From Desulfobacterales bacterium (GTDB lineage: Bacteria; Desulfobacterota; Desulfobulbia; Desulfobulbales; BM004): a stretch of 5,648 nt of DNA. A program made the position numbers and the translations under genes. How positions within the stretch are numbered: the first letter of the stretch is position 1; every line of letters begins with the position of its first letter. The notes under the pieces were generated by a model. That model worked only from the letters and a program-made list of their open reading frames with translations. It had not been told where the DNA came from and did no database searches. Shown here in pieces: positions 1-5,648 of this stretch. The stretch is from positions 1 to 5,648 of the forward strand of contig JAAXQI010000148.1 in the NCBI GenBank assembly GCA_012974315.1. The letters are read 5' to 3'.

Positions 1-526
1 CGATCAAGTTATTTGATTGAAAATCTTCCTGAATATCAGGAACAATAAACTCTAAAAAATCCTCGTCAAACCCCCCATTATCTCCAGTGATTTGATACAA
101 CGCATCAGAGAGAGGGTTTTCCACCATCTCAAAAATCTCTTCCATCAGGTACTCATCCTCCATCGGGGTATCCGGACTCTGCAATGCAATGAATCTCGGA
201 GACATCGTAGTTTCCATTCCCAGGAAATAAACAAACAGAACCAACCCTGCCATGGCAGCGGCTCCAAAAGACGGCAGCCACCTCGATTTATAACTTGCCT
301 GCGGCACTTCTTCAGGTGGCAAAGTAATGTTTTTTGTCAAAGGCGGAACAGACACCATGGCGGTTTCTCCAATTTCCTGTAACTCAGCCTTTAACTGTTC
401 GACTTTTCTTTTGCAAAGTTGGCATTCCAAAAGATGCTGCTGATCTTCTCCAGTCAGTTCCTTCTCATCAATAACTGCCCAGATAACCTGTTCTTCCTTC
501 AGATGGGCCTGATTCTGCGATTTCAT
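1..526 (-). CDS. Anti-sigma factor with ZAS-type zinc finger and one membrane span, 3' end cut by window edge
   Basis: Likely holds the ECF sigma factor encoded just upstream inactive at the inner membrane until an envelope signal releases it. The frame is open from the ATG at 526 to the window edge, giving 175 residues with no stop seen. The N-terminal part carries H31-x3-C35-x2-C38, the H-x3-C-x2-C signature of zinc-binding anti-sigma domains. A hydrophobic stretch at about residues 83-103 (from WLPSF to YFLG) is a single membrane span. It is preceded by K80 and R82, which fits a cytoplasmic N-terminus. The remaining 70 or so residues would be periplasmic and are very acidic: about 17 Asp/Glu and no Lys/Arg after R111. 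The start is supported by the ATGA overlap with the sigma stop (523-526), which implies translational coupling. The signal sensed is unknown. The family call rests on motif, topology and context; the C-terminal domain is not recognised. Confidence 0.8.
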   Translation of the reverse strand, partial: MKSQNQAHLKEEQVIWAVIDEKELTGEDQQHLLECQLCKRKVEQLKAELQEIGETAMVSVPPLTKNITLPPEEVPQASYKSRWLPSFGAAAMAGLVLFVYFLGMETTMSPRFIALQSPDTPMEDEYLMEEIFEMVENPLSDALYQITGDNGGFDEDFLEFIVPDIQEDFQSNNLI

Positions 527-1125
527 GATAGTGACTCCCTGTACTCCTGAAAAAATACTGAATCCTTTCTGACCTTATTTAATGCCCGGTATAAATGTGT
601 TTTGACTGTGCTTTCATTTTTGTCCAGAATGGCTGCAATCTCATTGATGTTTCGATGATCCATAAACCGCAAGGTAAAAACCTCCCGCTCCATGGCGGAA
701 AGTTTATCCAACAGCGACCGGACCTGTTTCCAGAATCTTTTTTTTGCGATCGTTTCATTATAGTTATTGCTCATGCCCTTGCCTGTTTCCATAAACTCCT
801 GTTCCTGGGCTGATTTAAATTGTAATAAAGAGAGCAACTTTCTCTTTCTCAGGAAATCATTACACCGGTTCACTGCTATACTGTAAAGCCAGGGACGGAA
901 CCGTTGGGTGTCATTAAGACTTTTTAATTTCCTGTATGCCTGCACAAAAACCTCCTGGGTAATATCTTCCGCATCCATCTGGGAATAGGTCCTGTAGTAG
1001 ACCAGGCGATGTATATCTTCCTGGAATATGCTCACCAGTTCCTGAAAGCTCATGCGATTCCCATCCCTGGCTTTTTCTGCCAGTGCTGCTACTTTCAGGG
1101 CTATATTATTTTTTTCAGTTGCCAT
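523..1125 (-). CDS. ECF-type RNA polymerase sigma factor (sigma-70 family)
   Basis: A 200-residue alternative sigma factor that would direct RNA polymerase to a stress or envelope regulon. Region 2 spans about residues 27-96. It includes DAEDITQEVF (51-60), the polymerase-contacting helix typical of the family, and RPWLYSIAVNRCNDFLRKRK (77-96), which matches region 2.3/2.4 for promoter -10 recognition. A linker of about 40 residues follows. Region 4 spans about 138-188, with a helix-turn-helix around 160-182 (INEIAAILDKNESTVKTHLY) for -35 recognition. There is no region 1 or 3, as expected for an ECF sigma. The ATG at 1125 keeps the usual leading helix (residues 8-24) ahead of region 2; starting at M25 would remove it. 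The ribosome-binding site is weak. The stop overlaps the start of the anti-sigma gene by 4 nt (ATGA). The ECF subgroup cannot be assigned by eye. Confidence 0.93.
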   Translation of the reverse strand: MATEKNNIALKVAALAEKARDGNRMSFQELVSIFQEDIHRLVYYRTYSQMDAEDITQEVFVQAYRKLKSLNDTQRFRPWLYSIAVNRCNDFLRKRKLLSLLQFKSAQEQEFMETGKGMSNNYNETIAKKRFWKQVRSLLDKLSAMEREVFTLRFMDHRNINEIAAILDKNESTVKTHLYRALNKVRKDSVFFQEYRESLS

Positions 1126-1155
1126 CTTGCTGTAACATCTATCGTCTAAAACGAA

Positions 1156-1169
1156 TTTTCCCGGGAAAA
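1156..1169. promoter_or_regulatory. Perfect 14-bp palindrome upstream of the sigma factor gene (candidate operator)
   Basis: TTTTCCCGGGAAAA reads identically on both strands and lies 31 nt upstream of the sigma start codon, inside the divergent region between the sigma gene and lpxK. Its position suits a repressor or activator site in the sigma gene's leader or promoter. No regulator is known for it, no convincing ECF -35/-10 pair was seen beside it, and chance is possible. Confidence 0.35.
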
Positions 1170-1305
1170 CAAATCCATATTTTCAAAAATAATACTCCCA
1201 GGCTTAAAAAAGTTATTGATATCATGTATTCCCCGGTAGATGTACATGCAAGTCATTTTTTCCCTTCATTCTCAAATTATTTTGCCATGCCAGTAAAAAA
1301 GATTA

Positions 1306-1321
1306 ATGTTATGAATAACAT
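1306..1321. promoter_or_regulatory. Inverted repeat ATGTTAT-GA-ATAACAT upstream of lpxK (candidate operator)
   Basis: Two perfect 7-bp arms (1306-1312 and 1315-1321) flank a 2-nt centre, 69 nt before the preferred lpxK start. A -10-like TATAAG lies just downstream at 1334-1339, but no good -35 element is found at 16-18 nt from it. If that -10 is real, the inverted repeat overlaps the -35 zone, a common place for repressor binding. The geometry is read directly; the function is inferred. Confidence 0.35.
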
Positions 1322-1390
1322 GCTCTTTTAAAGTATAAGACGCCACATTGGTTGAAAAAGTTTACATCGGAATCACAATACATTAACGCA

Positions 1391-2467
1391 ATGACAGCAA
1401 ATTCGGACACGCAACTAAAACATCTCTATTTCTGGGGACGTCCGCTCTCCCCCCTTTACAGCTGTCTGATGGCTAACCGCAGCAGCTTCTATCAAAAAGG
1501 ACTTTTCAAGCAGCACAAACTTGAAGTCCCTGTGATCAGTGTCGGAAATCTTGTCCTGGGTGGAACCGGCAAAACTCCCCTGGTGCATTACATTGCACAA
1601 CTTCTCCACCAGAAAGAACATAAGCCTGCAATATTGAGCCGTGGATATAAAGGTACTGCCACTGGCAAAATAAACGTAGTGTCTGACACCACGGCGATTT
1701 TGCTGGAAGCAGATCAAGCAGGGGACGAGCCACGCCTCCTTGCTGAAAAACTACCAGGTATCCCGATGATCACCGGGAAAAAACGTTCTGTAACAGGCCG
1801 CTTTGCCATTGACACCTATGGGGTTGATTCACTGATCCTCGATGACGGATTTCAGCATTTATCGTTAAAAAGAGATATAAACCTGGTGCTTTTCAGCGCT
1901 CAAAAACTTTTAGGAAATAGCCGGGTCCTGCCTGGCGGAGATTTACGCGAGCCTCTTTCTGCATTGAAGAGGGCTGACGCATTTATCATAAGTGGTTTAG
2001 ATGATCCTGCCGATGTCAATGTGAGAGGGTTTATCAAATTTCTGCATAATTTATTTCCTGACAAACCTGTATTCACCGGCTCCTATCTCCCTGAAGAGAC
2101 AATTATCAGGACTCATGCAGGGAAAAACGACACTCTTGGTTTATCCGAAGCTCGCAAAATTCCAGTATATGGATTCTGCGGGATTGCCCAGCCCGAATCC
2201 TTTCAAAGGATGTTGAAAAAATCCCACATGAACCTGTCAGGTTTTCAATCATTTGAAGACCACCATATATACTCTTTGAATGATATCAAATCACTCCACA
2301 ATAATGGATTGCTATCAGGAGCACAGGGACTGATCACCACAGAAAAGGATATGGTTAAGATTCGGGGTTTGTTCCCCCGGGACTTTCCATTGCTGACCCT
2401 TCCGATCCGCTTCCAGATGGACAATGATTTTGACCAGTTCCTGCTTAATAAACTCGAAAGTTTCTAA
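1391..2467 (+). CDS. lpxK: Tetraacyldisaccharide 4'-kinase LpxK
   Basis: Transfers phosphate from ATP to the 4' position of the tetraacyldisaccharide-1-phosphate lipid A precursor, making lipid IVA at the inner membrane face. From the ATG at 1391 the protein has 358 residues, near the family norm. The N-terminal membrane-associating segment is about residues 12-40. The P-loop GNLVLGGTGKTP is at 52-63, SRGYKG at 83-88, GDEP at 111-114, DDGFQH at 151-156 (Walker-B-like acidic pair), PGGDLREP at 181-188, FEDHHIYS at 288-295 with the conserved histidine region, and TEKD at 317-320. All family motifs are present. A TTG at 1352 would add 13 residues (371 in total). The ATG is preferred because homologues begin shortly before the FWGRPLSPLY-like segment, but neither start has a good ribosome-binding site. 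lpxC follows 265 nt downstream on the same strand with no obvious terminator between them. Confidence 0.95.
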   Translation: MTANSDTQLKHLYFWGRPLSPLYSCLMANRSSFYQKGLFKQHKLEVPVISVGNLVLGGTGKTPLVHYIAQLLHQKEHKPAILSRGYKGTATGKINVVSDTTAILLEADQAGDEPRLLAEKLPGIPMITGKKRSVTGRFAIDTYGVDSLILDDGFQHLSLKRDINLVLFSAQKLLGNSRVLPGGDLREPLSALKRADAFIISGLDDPADVNVRGFIKFLHNLFPDKPVFTGSYLPEETIIRTHAGKNDTLGLSEARKIPVYGFCGIAQPESFQRMLKKSHMNLSGFQSFEDHHIYSLNDIKSLHNNGLLSGAQGLITTEKDMVKIRGLFPRDFPLLTLPIRFQMDNDFDQFLLNKLESF

Positions 2468-2732
2468 AACAAAAATGCACGATTGTATAAAAAATACAAC
2501 AATTTATACCATACCGTGTGCTTTTTGACACACCTGGACAAAGAACACCGACGTATTGGGCTCAGTCCTGCTTCTCTGGCATCTTACCGAAATCATTCCA
2601 TTTCTTTAGACATTAACCCCTGAAGCAAGCCAGTATCAAAGAACGGCATGATATTTGCAATAAAATATTCAATTTACACATGATGAGTTCTAACTAAAAA
2701 ATAAAACGGTATCGTTTGGAAAACAAATAATA
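2468..2732. other. Intergenic region between lpxK and lpxC, no supported gene
   Basis: This AT-rich 265-nt gap shows no tRNA or recognisable RNA gene and no intrinsic terminator. It has two weak hairpins: TTGTAT/ATACAA at 2483-2499, and GTGTG/CACAC at 2516-2533, the latter with a 5-bp stem and no U-tract to serve as a terminator. A possible -35 TTGCAA at 2655-2660 has only poor -10 partners (CATGAT at 2679-2684, 18-nt spacing). An lpxC promoter probably lies here, but it cannot be placed with confidence. The length of the leader leaves room for control of lpxC. Confidence 0.5.
2704..2717. promoter_or_regulatory. Imperfect palindrome AAACGGTATCGTTT just before lpxC
   Basis: Arms AAACG (2704-2708) and CGTTT (2713-2717) flank GTAT; only one base pair breaks full symmetry. 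It ends 15 nt before the lpxC ATG, overlapping the upstream edge of the expected ribosome-binding zone, where only a weak GGA (2718-2720) is seen. It could be a small operator or a translational hairpin, or it may be chance. Confidence 0.25.
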
Positions 2733-3725
2733 ATGAAAACTTTTTCACAAATAAATCCTTACCAGAACACCATACGAAAAACGGTGCACTGCAGTGGAGT
2801 CGGACTGCATTCCGGAAAGCAGATTAATATGACGCTTAACCCGGCAGAGGCAAATACAGGTATCCGCTTCGTACGATCTGACTTAGATGGCAAGAATTAT
2901 ATCCCGGCCTTTATGAACCGTGTTGTTGATACCACCATGGCAACAACGATTTCTGAAGATAATGTTTCCATAGCAACCACAGAGCATCTTCTTGCAGCCA
3001 TCAACGGCCTCTCCATTGATAATATTCTTATCGATGTGGATGGCCCTGAAGTGCCCATAATGGATGGCAGTTCTTCTCCGTTTGTTGATCTGCTTCTTGA
3101 GGCAGGCAGCAAACAGCAGAAAAGCTACAGAAGGCTTGTTAAGATTACCAAAGAAATTTCATTCAGGGACGGCGACAGAGATATTAGCATCTATCCTTAT
3201 GACGGATTCAAAGTAACTGCAGAGATTAACTTCGACCATAACTCTATCAAGCGCCAGGTTTATTCTGTATCAGTCTCCGAGCAGAAATTTATTAAGGAAA
3301 TATCCAAAGCCCGCACCTTTGGTTTTCTTGAAGATGTCGAGAAGCTGCAGCAAAATGGTTTAGCCCTTGGCGCATCTCTTGGGAATGCCGTTGGTATGGA
3401 CGAAAATGGAGTTCTTAACAAAGAGGGCTTGCGATACAGCAACGAATTCGTACGGCATAAAATTGTAGACATCATCGGTGATATGACTCTTCTCGGCTGC
3501 CCGATACTGGGACACATTGTTGCATACAAATCCGGGCACAGTCAACATCTCAGCCTGATGGAAAAAATAGCAGCCACGCCTGAATCCTGGGAGTTTGTTG
3601 AACTGAAGAAGAACGGACAGCTTTCTGTCCTTAACAAGTTCGTCTCCAGAACAAAAGCAGCAGGCAACCGGTTACTGCCAATTCTGTCCCCTGTAGGATC
3701 AAAAATTCCTGTCACTGCACGATAA
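2733..3725 (+). CDS. lpxC: UDP-3-O-acyl-N-acetylglucosamine deacetylase LpxC
   Basis: Zinc-dependent cytoplasmic enzyme that removes the N-acetyl group from UDP-3-O-acyl-GlcNAc, the committed step of lipid A synthesis. The 330 residues match the family with a slightly longer tail (E. coli LpxC has 305). Visible landmarks are the GVGLHSGK opening at 22-29, TTEH at 82-85 (E84 as the general-base position, H85 as a zinc ligand), PEVPIMDGSSSPFV at 105-118, and KARTFGF at 192-198. HKIVDIIGD at 242-250 supplies the second and third zinc ligands, H242 and D246. SGH at 267-269 supplies the conserved active-site histidine. No key residue is missing, so the enzyme should be active. The ATG at 2733 gives the usual short lead before the KTVHCSGVGLH segment. 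The gene ends 19 nt before a strong terminator stem, so it closes the lpx unit. The C-terminal 30 residues, rich in K/R and P, are not recognised. Confidence 0.97.
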   Translation: MKTFSQINPYQNTIRKTVHCSGVGLHSGKQINMTLNPAEANTGIRFVRSDLDGKNYIPAFMNRVVDTTMATTISEDNVSIATTEHLLAAINGLSIDNILIDVDGPEVPIMDGSSSPFVDLLLEAGSKQQKSYRRLVKITKEISFRDGDRDISIYPYDGFKVTAEINFDHNSIKRQVYSVSVSEQKFIKEISKARTFGFLEDVEKLQQNGLALGASLGNAVGMDENGVLNKEGLRYSNEFVRHKIVDIIGDMTLLGCPILGHIVAYKSGHSQHLSLMEKIAATPESWEFVELKKNGQLSVLNKFVSRTKAAGNRLLPILSPVGSKIPVTAR

Positions 3726-3744
3726 GATTTAACAATATTTAATC

Positions 3745-3786
3745 AAAAAGCCTGCCGGAACATAAGTTTCCCGCAGGCTTTTTTTT
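3745..3786 (+). terminator. Rho-independent terminator after lpxC
   Basis: Stem AAGCCTGC (3748-3755) pairs with GCAGGCTT (3773-3780). One C-C mismatch follows, then GGAA pairs with TTCC around a 7-nt loop. The stem runs directly into a tract of eight Ts (3779-3786). The A-run at 3745-3749 mirrors the T-tract, so it could also work on the other strand, but no minus-strand gene ends here. It separates the lpx unit from proC-nadK. Confidence 0.9.
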
Positions 3787-3870
3787 ATGCGAAAGTTGTT
3801 GTAAAAGATACAGCAATAAGAAAAAATAGCTGTTATCAGTTTTTGTGATGATTTTAAAGTTCTTTTTATT

Positions 3871-3875
3871 GGAGA
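3871..3875 (+). promoter_or_regulatory. Ribosome-binding site of proC
   Basis: GGAGA lies 6 nt before the proC ATG at 3882, the best Shine-Dalgarno match in the window, and it fixes the start. A promoter for proC-nadK must lie between the lpxC terminator and this site (3787-3870). That stretch is AT-rich, but no clear -35/-10 pair stands out. Confidence 0.8.
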
Positions 3876-3881
3876 CTTATT

Positions 3882-4703
3882 ATGTCGCTTAATGGCAAGT
3901 TAGGCTTTATTGGTGGGGGCAGAATGGGTGAAGCCCTGATCCAGGGAATTCTTAAATCAGGTATCATTACAGCCGGGAACATACTGGTCACAGATCCGGT
4001 AGCTGAGAGAAGAGCATACCTCAAAGACTCATATGGGGTTAACACCTTTGACAGTAGTGAAAATATAAATATCTGGTCCAGCTGCGCAACAGTTATCCTG
4101 GCAGTTAAACCGCAGATTATGAAGGATGTGCTCCAGGCTGCAAAAAACAACATTAACAATTCACATCTACTCATATCCATCGCAGCAGGTATACAGTCAT
4201 CATTTATCGATACAAATCTTTCCGGCTGCGACTGCAGAATCATTCGGGTAATGCCCAATACACCTGCTTTTGTTCTCGAAGCTGTTTCAGCTTTAAGTGC
4301 TGGCCCCAGAGCATCCCAGGAGGACATGGACACTGCGGTCACTATTTTCGACTCCATTGGCAAAAGTATCATTCTCGATGAAAAATATTTTGACGCTGTA
4401 ACAGGTTTGAGTGGCAGTGGCCCTGCTTATGTTTTTTCCTTTATTGAAGCTTTAATCGATGCAGGCATGAAGGTTGGACTCGACAAGTCAGATGCGGAAC
4501 TCCTTGTAATGCAGACTATACTTGGTTCTGTCAAGCTGGCGATGAGTAGCAAAGAGAGTCCGGCCCAACTGCGGGCCATGGTAACTTCACCGGGCGGAAC
4601 AACTGTTGCTGGTCTGCAAAAACTTGATGCTGCAGGTTTCAGTGGCATAATCATGGACGCAGTTAAAGCGGCAACCGAAAGATCAAAAGAGCTTGGAAAA
4701 TGA
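3882..4703 (+). CDS. proC: Pyrroline-5-carboxylate reductase ProC
   Basis: Reduces 1-pyrroline-5-carboxylate to L-proline with NAD(P)H, the last step of proline synthesis in the cytoplasm. At 273 residues it has the normal length. The N-terminal Rossmann fold opens with GFIGGGRMGEAL (8-19) for dinucleotide binding. AVKPQ is at 74-78, SIAAG at 99-103 and RVMPNTPAFV at 122-131. The C-terminal helical dimerisation and substrate domain contains TGLSGSGPAYVF (174-185) and VTSPGGTT (234-241), both hallmarks of the family. The start is fixed by GGAGA 6 nt upstream. The stop TGA overlaps the nadK start by 4 nt (ATGA, 4700-4703), so the two are almost certainly co-transcribed and translationally coupled. 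The gene lies after the lpxC terminator and therefore probably has its own promoter. Confidence 0.97.
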   Translation: MSLNGKLGFIGGGRMGEALIQGILKSGIITAGNILVTDPVAERRAYLKDSYGVNTFDSSENINIWSSCATVILAVKPQIMKDVLQAAKNNINNSHLLISIAAGIQSSFIDTNLSGCDCRIIRVMPNTPAFVLEAVSALSAGPRASQEDMDTAVTIFDSIGKSIILDEKYFDAVTGLSGSGPAYVFSFIEALIDAGMKVGLDKSDAELLVMQTILGSVKLAMSSKESPAQLRAMVTSPGGTTVAGLQKLDAAGFSGIIMDAVKAATERSKELGK

Positions 4704-5563
4704 AAATCAAAAAAGCCGGTATAATCTTAAAACAAGGTTCGGCCAAACCCCGCAAAATAGCCACGGAACTAACCAAATGGCTGGCAAACAAAGGGATTGA
4801 TACTGTCATCGATAAAGTTGACAAGGGCCTTGACATCCTTATCATTCTTGGCGGAGATGGCACCCTGCTGCATGTTGCCGACAAGGCAAGCAGATATGAA
4901 ATACCTGTCATGGGCATCAACCTCGGAGGCCTGGGCTTTCTTACGGCAGTAGCAGCAAAAGAACGGTTTGAAGCAATGGAACTTCTCCTGGCCGGAAAAA
5001 TGGTCGTGGAAAAAAGAATATTACTGAAAACGAAATTATTGAACCCCTCAGCCAATAGCACATCATCTGAAAATTACCTGTATGCTCTCAATGATATAGT
5101 AATTAGCAAGGGTAATATCGACCAGATTGTCAAGTTGAGCACCTGGGCAGACCAGGAATTTATCACTACTTATAAGGCAGATGGACTGATATTCTCCACA
5201 CCGACAGGCTCCACTGCATACAACCTTTCATCAGGTGGCCCGATAGTCCAACCCAGGTTACCCTGCATCCTTGTCACACCTATCTGTCCCTTCATGCTGG
5301 AAAGCAGACCTGTTCTGCTCTCTCCTGATGTAACCCTGGTAACGCAACTGGCAGGAAAAGCCGATAATGTCAAAGTAATTGTGGACGGGCGCTTTGCCTG
5401 GAATATGGTGGAGAATTCCCAACTTGAAGTAAAAACGGCAAAAAAACCTTTACACCTTATCAATATGCCGCAAAAGGGATATTTTGAAATCCTGCGAAAC
5501 AAACTCAACTGGGGCGGAAGTGGCAACAGGACACCGAAGCTCAGGAGTAAAAAAAGTGACTAA
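4700..5563 (+). CDS. nadK: NAD kinase NadK (ATP/polyphosphate-dependent NAD+ kinase family)
   Basis: Phosphorylates NAD+ to NADP+, setting the cell's NADP(H) pool. It has 287 residues, a normal length. Motifs in order: GGDGT (51-55, with the conserved catalytic-site aspartate), NLGGLGFLT (74-82), ND in ALNDIVISKG (131-132, the NE/D nucleotide-contact motif), and the NAD-binding run ADGLIFSTPTGSTAYNLSSG (160-179). VTPICPF and ESRPVLL come next, and then a VDGR segment near the C-terminus. The start overlaps the proC stop, with only a weak AAGAG upstream, so coupling is likely. After the usual end of the family around LRNKLNWG, a tail of about 14 polar residues (GSGNRTPKLRSKKSD region) reaches the stop. 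The last two codons and the TAA lie inside the first unit of the downstream tandem repeat. The fold and active site look complete, and the tail is probably harmless. Confidence 0.96.
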   Translation: MKIKKAGIILKQGSAKPRKIATELTKWLANKGIDTVIDKVDKGLDILIILGGDGTLLHVADKASRYEIPVMGINLGGLGFLTAVAAKERFEAMELLLAGKMVVEKRILLKTKLLNPSANSTSSENYLYALNDIVISKGNIDQIVKLSTWADQEFITTYKADGLIFSTPTGSTAYNLSSGGPIVQPRLPCILVTPICPFMLESRPVLLSPDVTLVTQLAGKADNVKVIVDGRFAWNMVENSQLEVKTAKKPLHLINMPQKGYFEILRNKLNWGGSGNRTPKLRSKKSD

Positions 5564-5648
5564 AGTTTGAAGTGACTAAAGTTTGAAGTGACTAAAGTGA
5601 CTAAAGTTTGAAGTGACTAAAGTTTGAAGTGACTAAAGTGACTAAAGT
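5556..5648. repeat. Hierarchical short tandem repeat array, continues past the window edge
   Basis: Two words alternate without a single mismatch: X = GTGACTAAA (9 bp) and Y = GTTTGAA (7 bp). The order from 5556 is XYXYX, XYXYX, X, then GT at the edge. This is a 41-bp super-unit (5556-5596 and 5597-5637) with a third copy starting at 5638. There are no unique spacers, so it is not a CRISPR array. It begins inside the last codons of nadK and provides its TAA. Each X contains TGA and TAA, and Y contains TGA, so the array is not expected to code. Its role is unknown; it may be an intergenic expanding repeat. Confidence 0.95.

Noticed and set aside
1214..1247. Short palindromes TGATATCA (1217-1224) and ATGTACAT (1240-1247) in the sigma-lpxK spacer
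   Set aside because: Eight-base palindromes are expected by chance in AT-rich DNA of this length, and neither is linked to a promoter-like element.
1083..1331. 82-codon plus-strand open frame covering the sigma-lpxK spacer
   Set aside because: It starts inside the sigma gene on the opposite strand, has no ribosome-binding site and its composition looks non-coding. The region is better explained as a divergent control region.
2475..2528. 17-codon ATG frame in the lpxK-lpxC gap
   Set aside because: Too short, no ribosome-binding site, and AT-rich composition typical of intergenic DNA.
2516..2623. Small open frame starting with GTG (35 codons) between lpxK and lpxC; the lpxK frame also stays open from its stop to 2623
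   Set aside because: No ribosome-binding site and no recognisable protein. LpxK is already complete at its TAA with all family motifs, so a stretch of about 50 stop-free codons is plausibly chance.
3866..4372. 168-codon open frame on the minus strand opposite proC
   Set aside because: It is the antisense image of a strongly conserved gene, has no recognisable domain, and would conflict with the clear proC motifs on the plus strand.
4663..5061. 132-codon open frame on the minus strand opposite nadK
   Set aside because: Antisense to conserved NadK motifs including GGDGT, with low-complexity content and no independent support.
5556..5648. CRISPR array
   Set aside because: The 7-bp and 9-bp words repeat without any unique spacer, and the units are far shorter than CRISPR repeats.

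Overview
The window looks like chromosomal DNA from a Gram-negative (diderm) bacterium. The evidence is two lipid A genes (lpxK, lpxC) and an ECF sigma factor paired with a membrane-anchored anti-sigma factor. Base composition is moderate (mid-40s % G+C by eye, not computed). The protein style and the arrangement suggest a deltaproteobacterial / Desulfobacterota lineage, but this is an impression and was not tested by any search.

Layout. Positions 1-1125 (minus strand) hold a two-gene cassette: an ECF sigma factor followed by a zinc-finger (ZAS-type) single-pass anti-sigma factor, coupled by an ATGA overlap; the anti-sigma gene runs off the left edge. Positions 1126-1390 are a divergent control region with two notable inverted repeats (1156-1169 and 1306-1321). 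On the plus strand follow lpxK (1391-2467), a 265-nt gap without a convincing gene (2468-2732), lpxC (2733-3725) and a strong intrinsic terminator (3745-3786). A second plus-strand unit then begins: proC (3882-4703) and nadK (4700-5563), also coupled by ATGA. The window ends inside a short-unit tandem repeat (5556-5648) that begins within the nadK stop region.

How the genes fit together. LpxC performs the committed step of lipid A synthesis and LpxK the late 4'-kinase step, so the lpx pair is an envelope module. The neighbouring ECF/anti-sigma pair is of a type that usually reports envelope conditions, but direct control of lpxK/lpxC is only inference. NadK makes NADP from NAD, and ProC uses reduced pyridine nucleotide (commonly NADPH) to make proline, so the coupled pair is metabolically coherent.

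The core genes look intact and ordinary. The least ordinary item is the hierarchical repeat at the right end: 9-bp and 7-bp words arranged as a 41-bp super-unit, which supplies the stop codon of nadK. Next are the strongly acidic outer part of the anti-sigma protein and the palindrome just upstream of the sigma gene.
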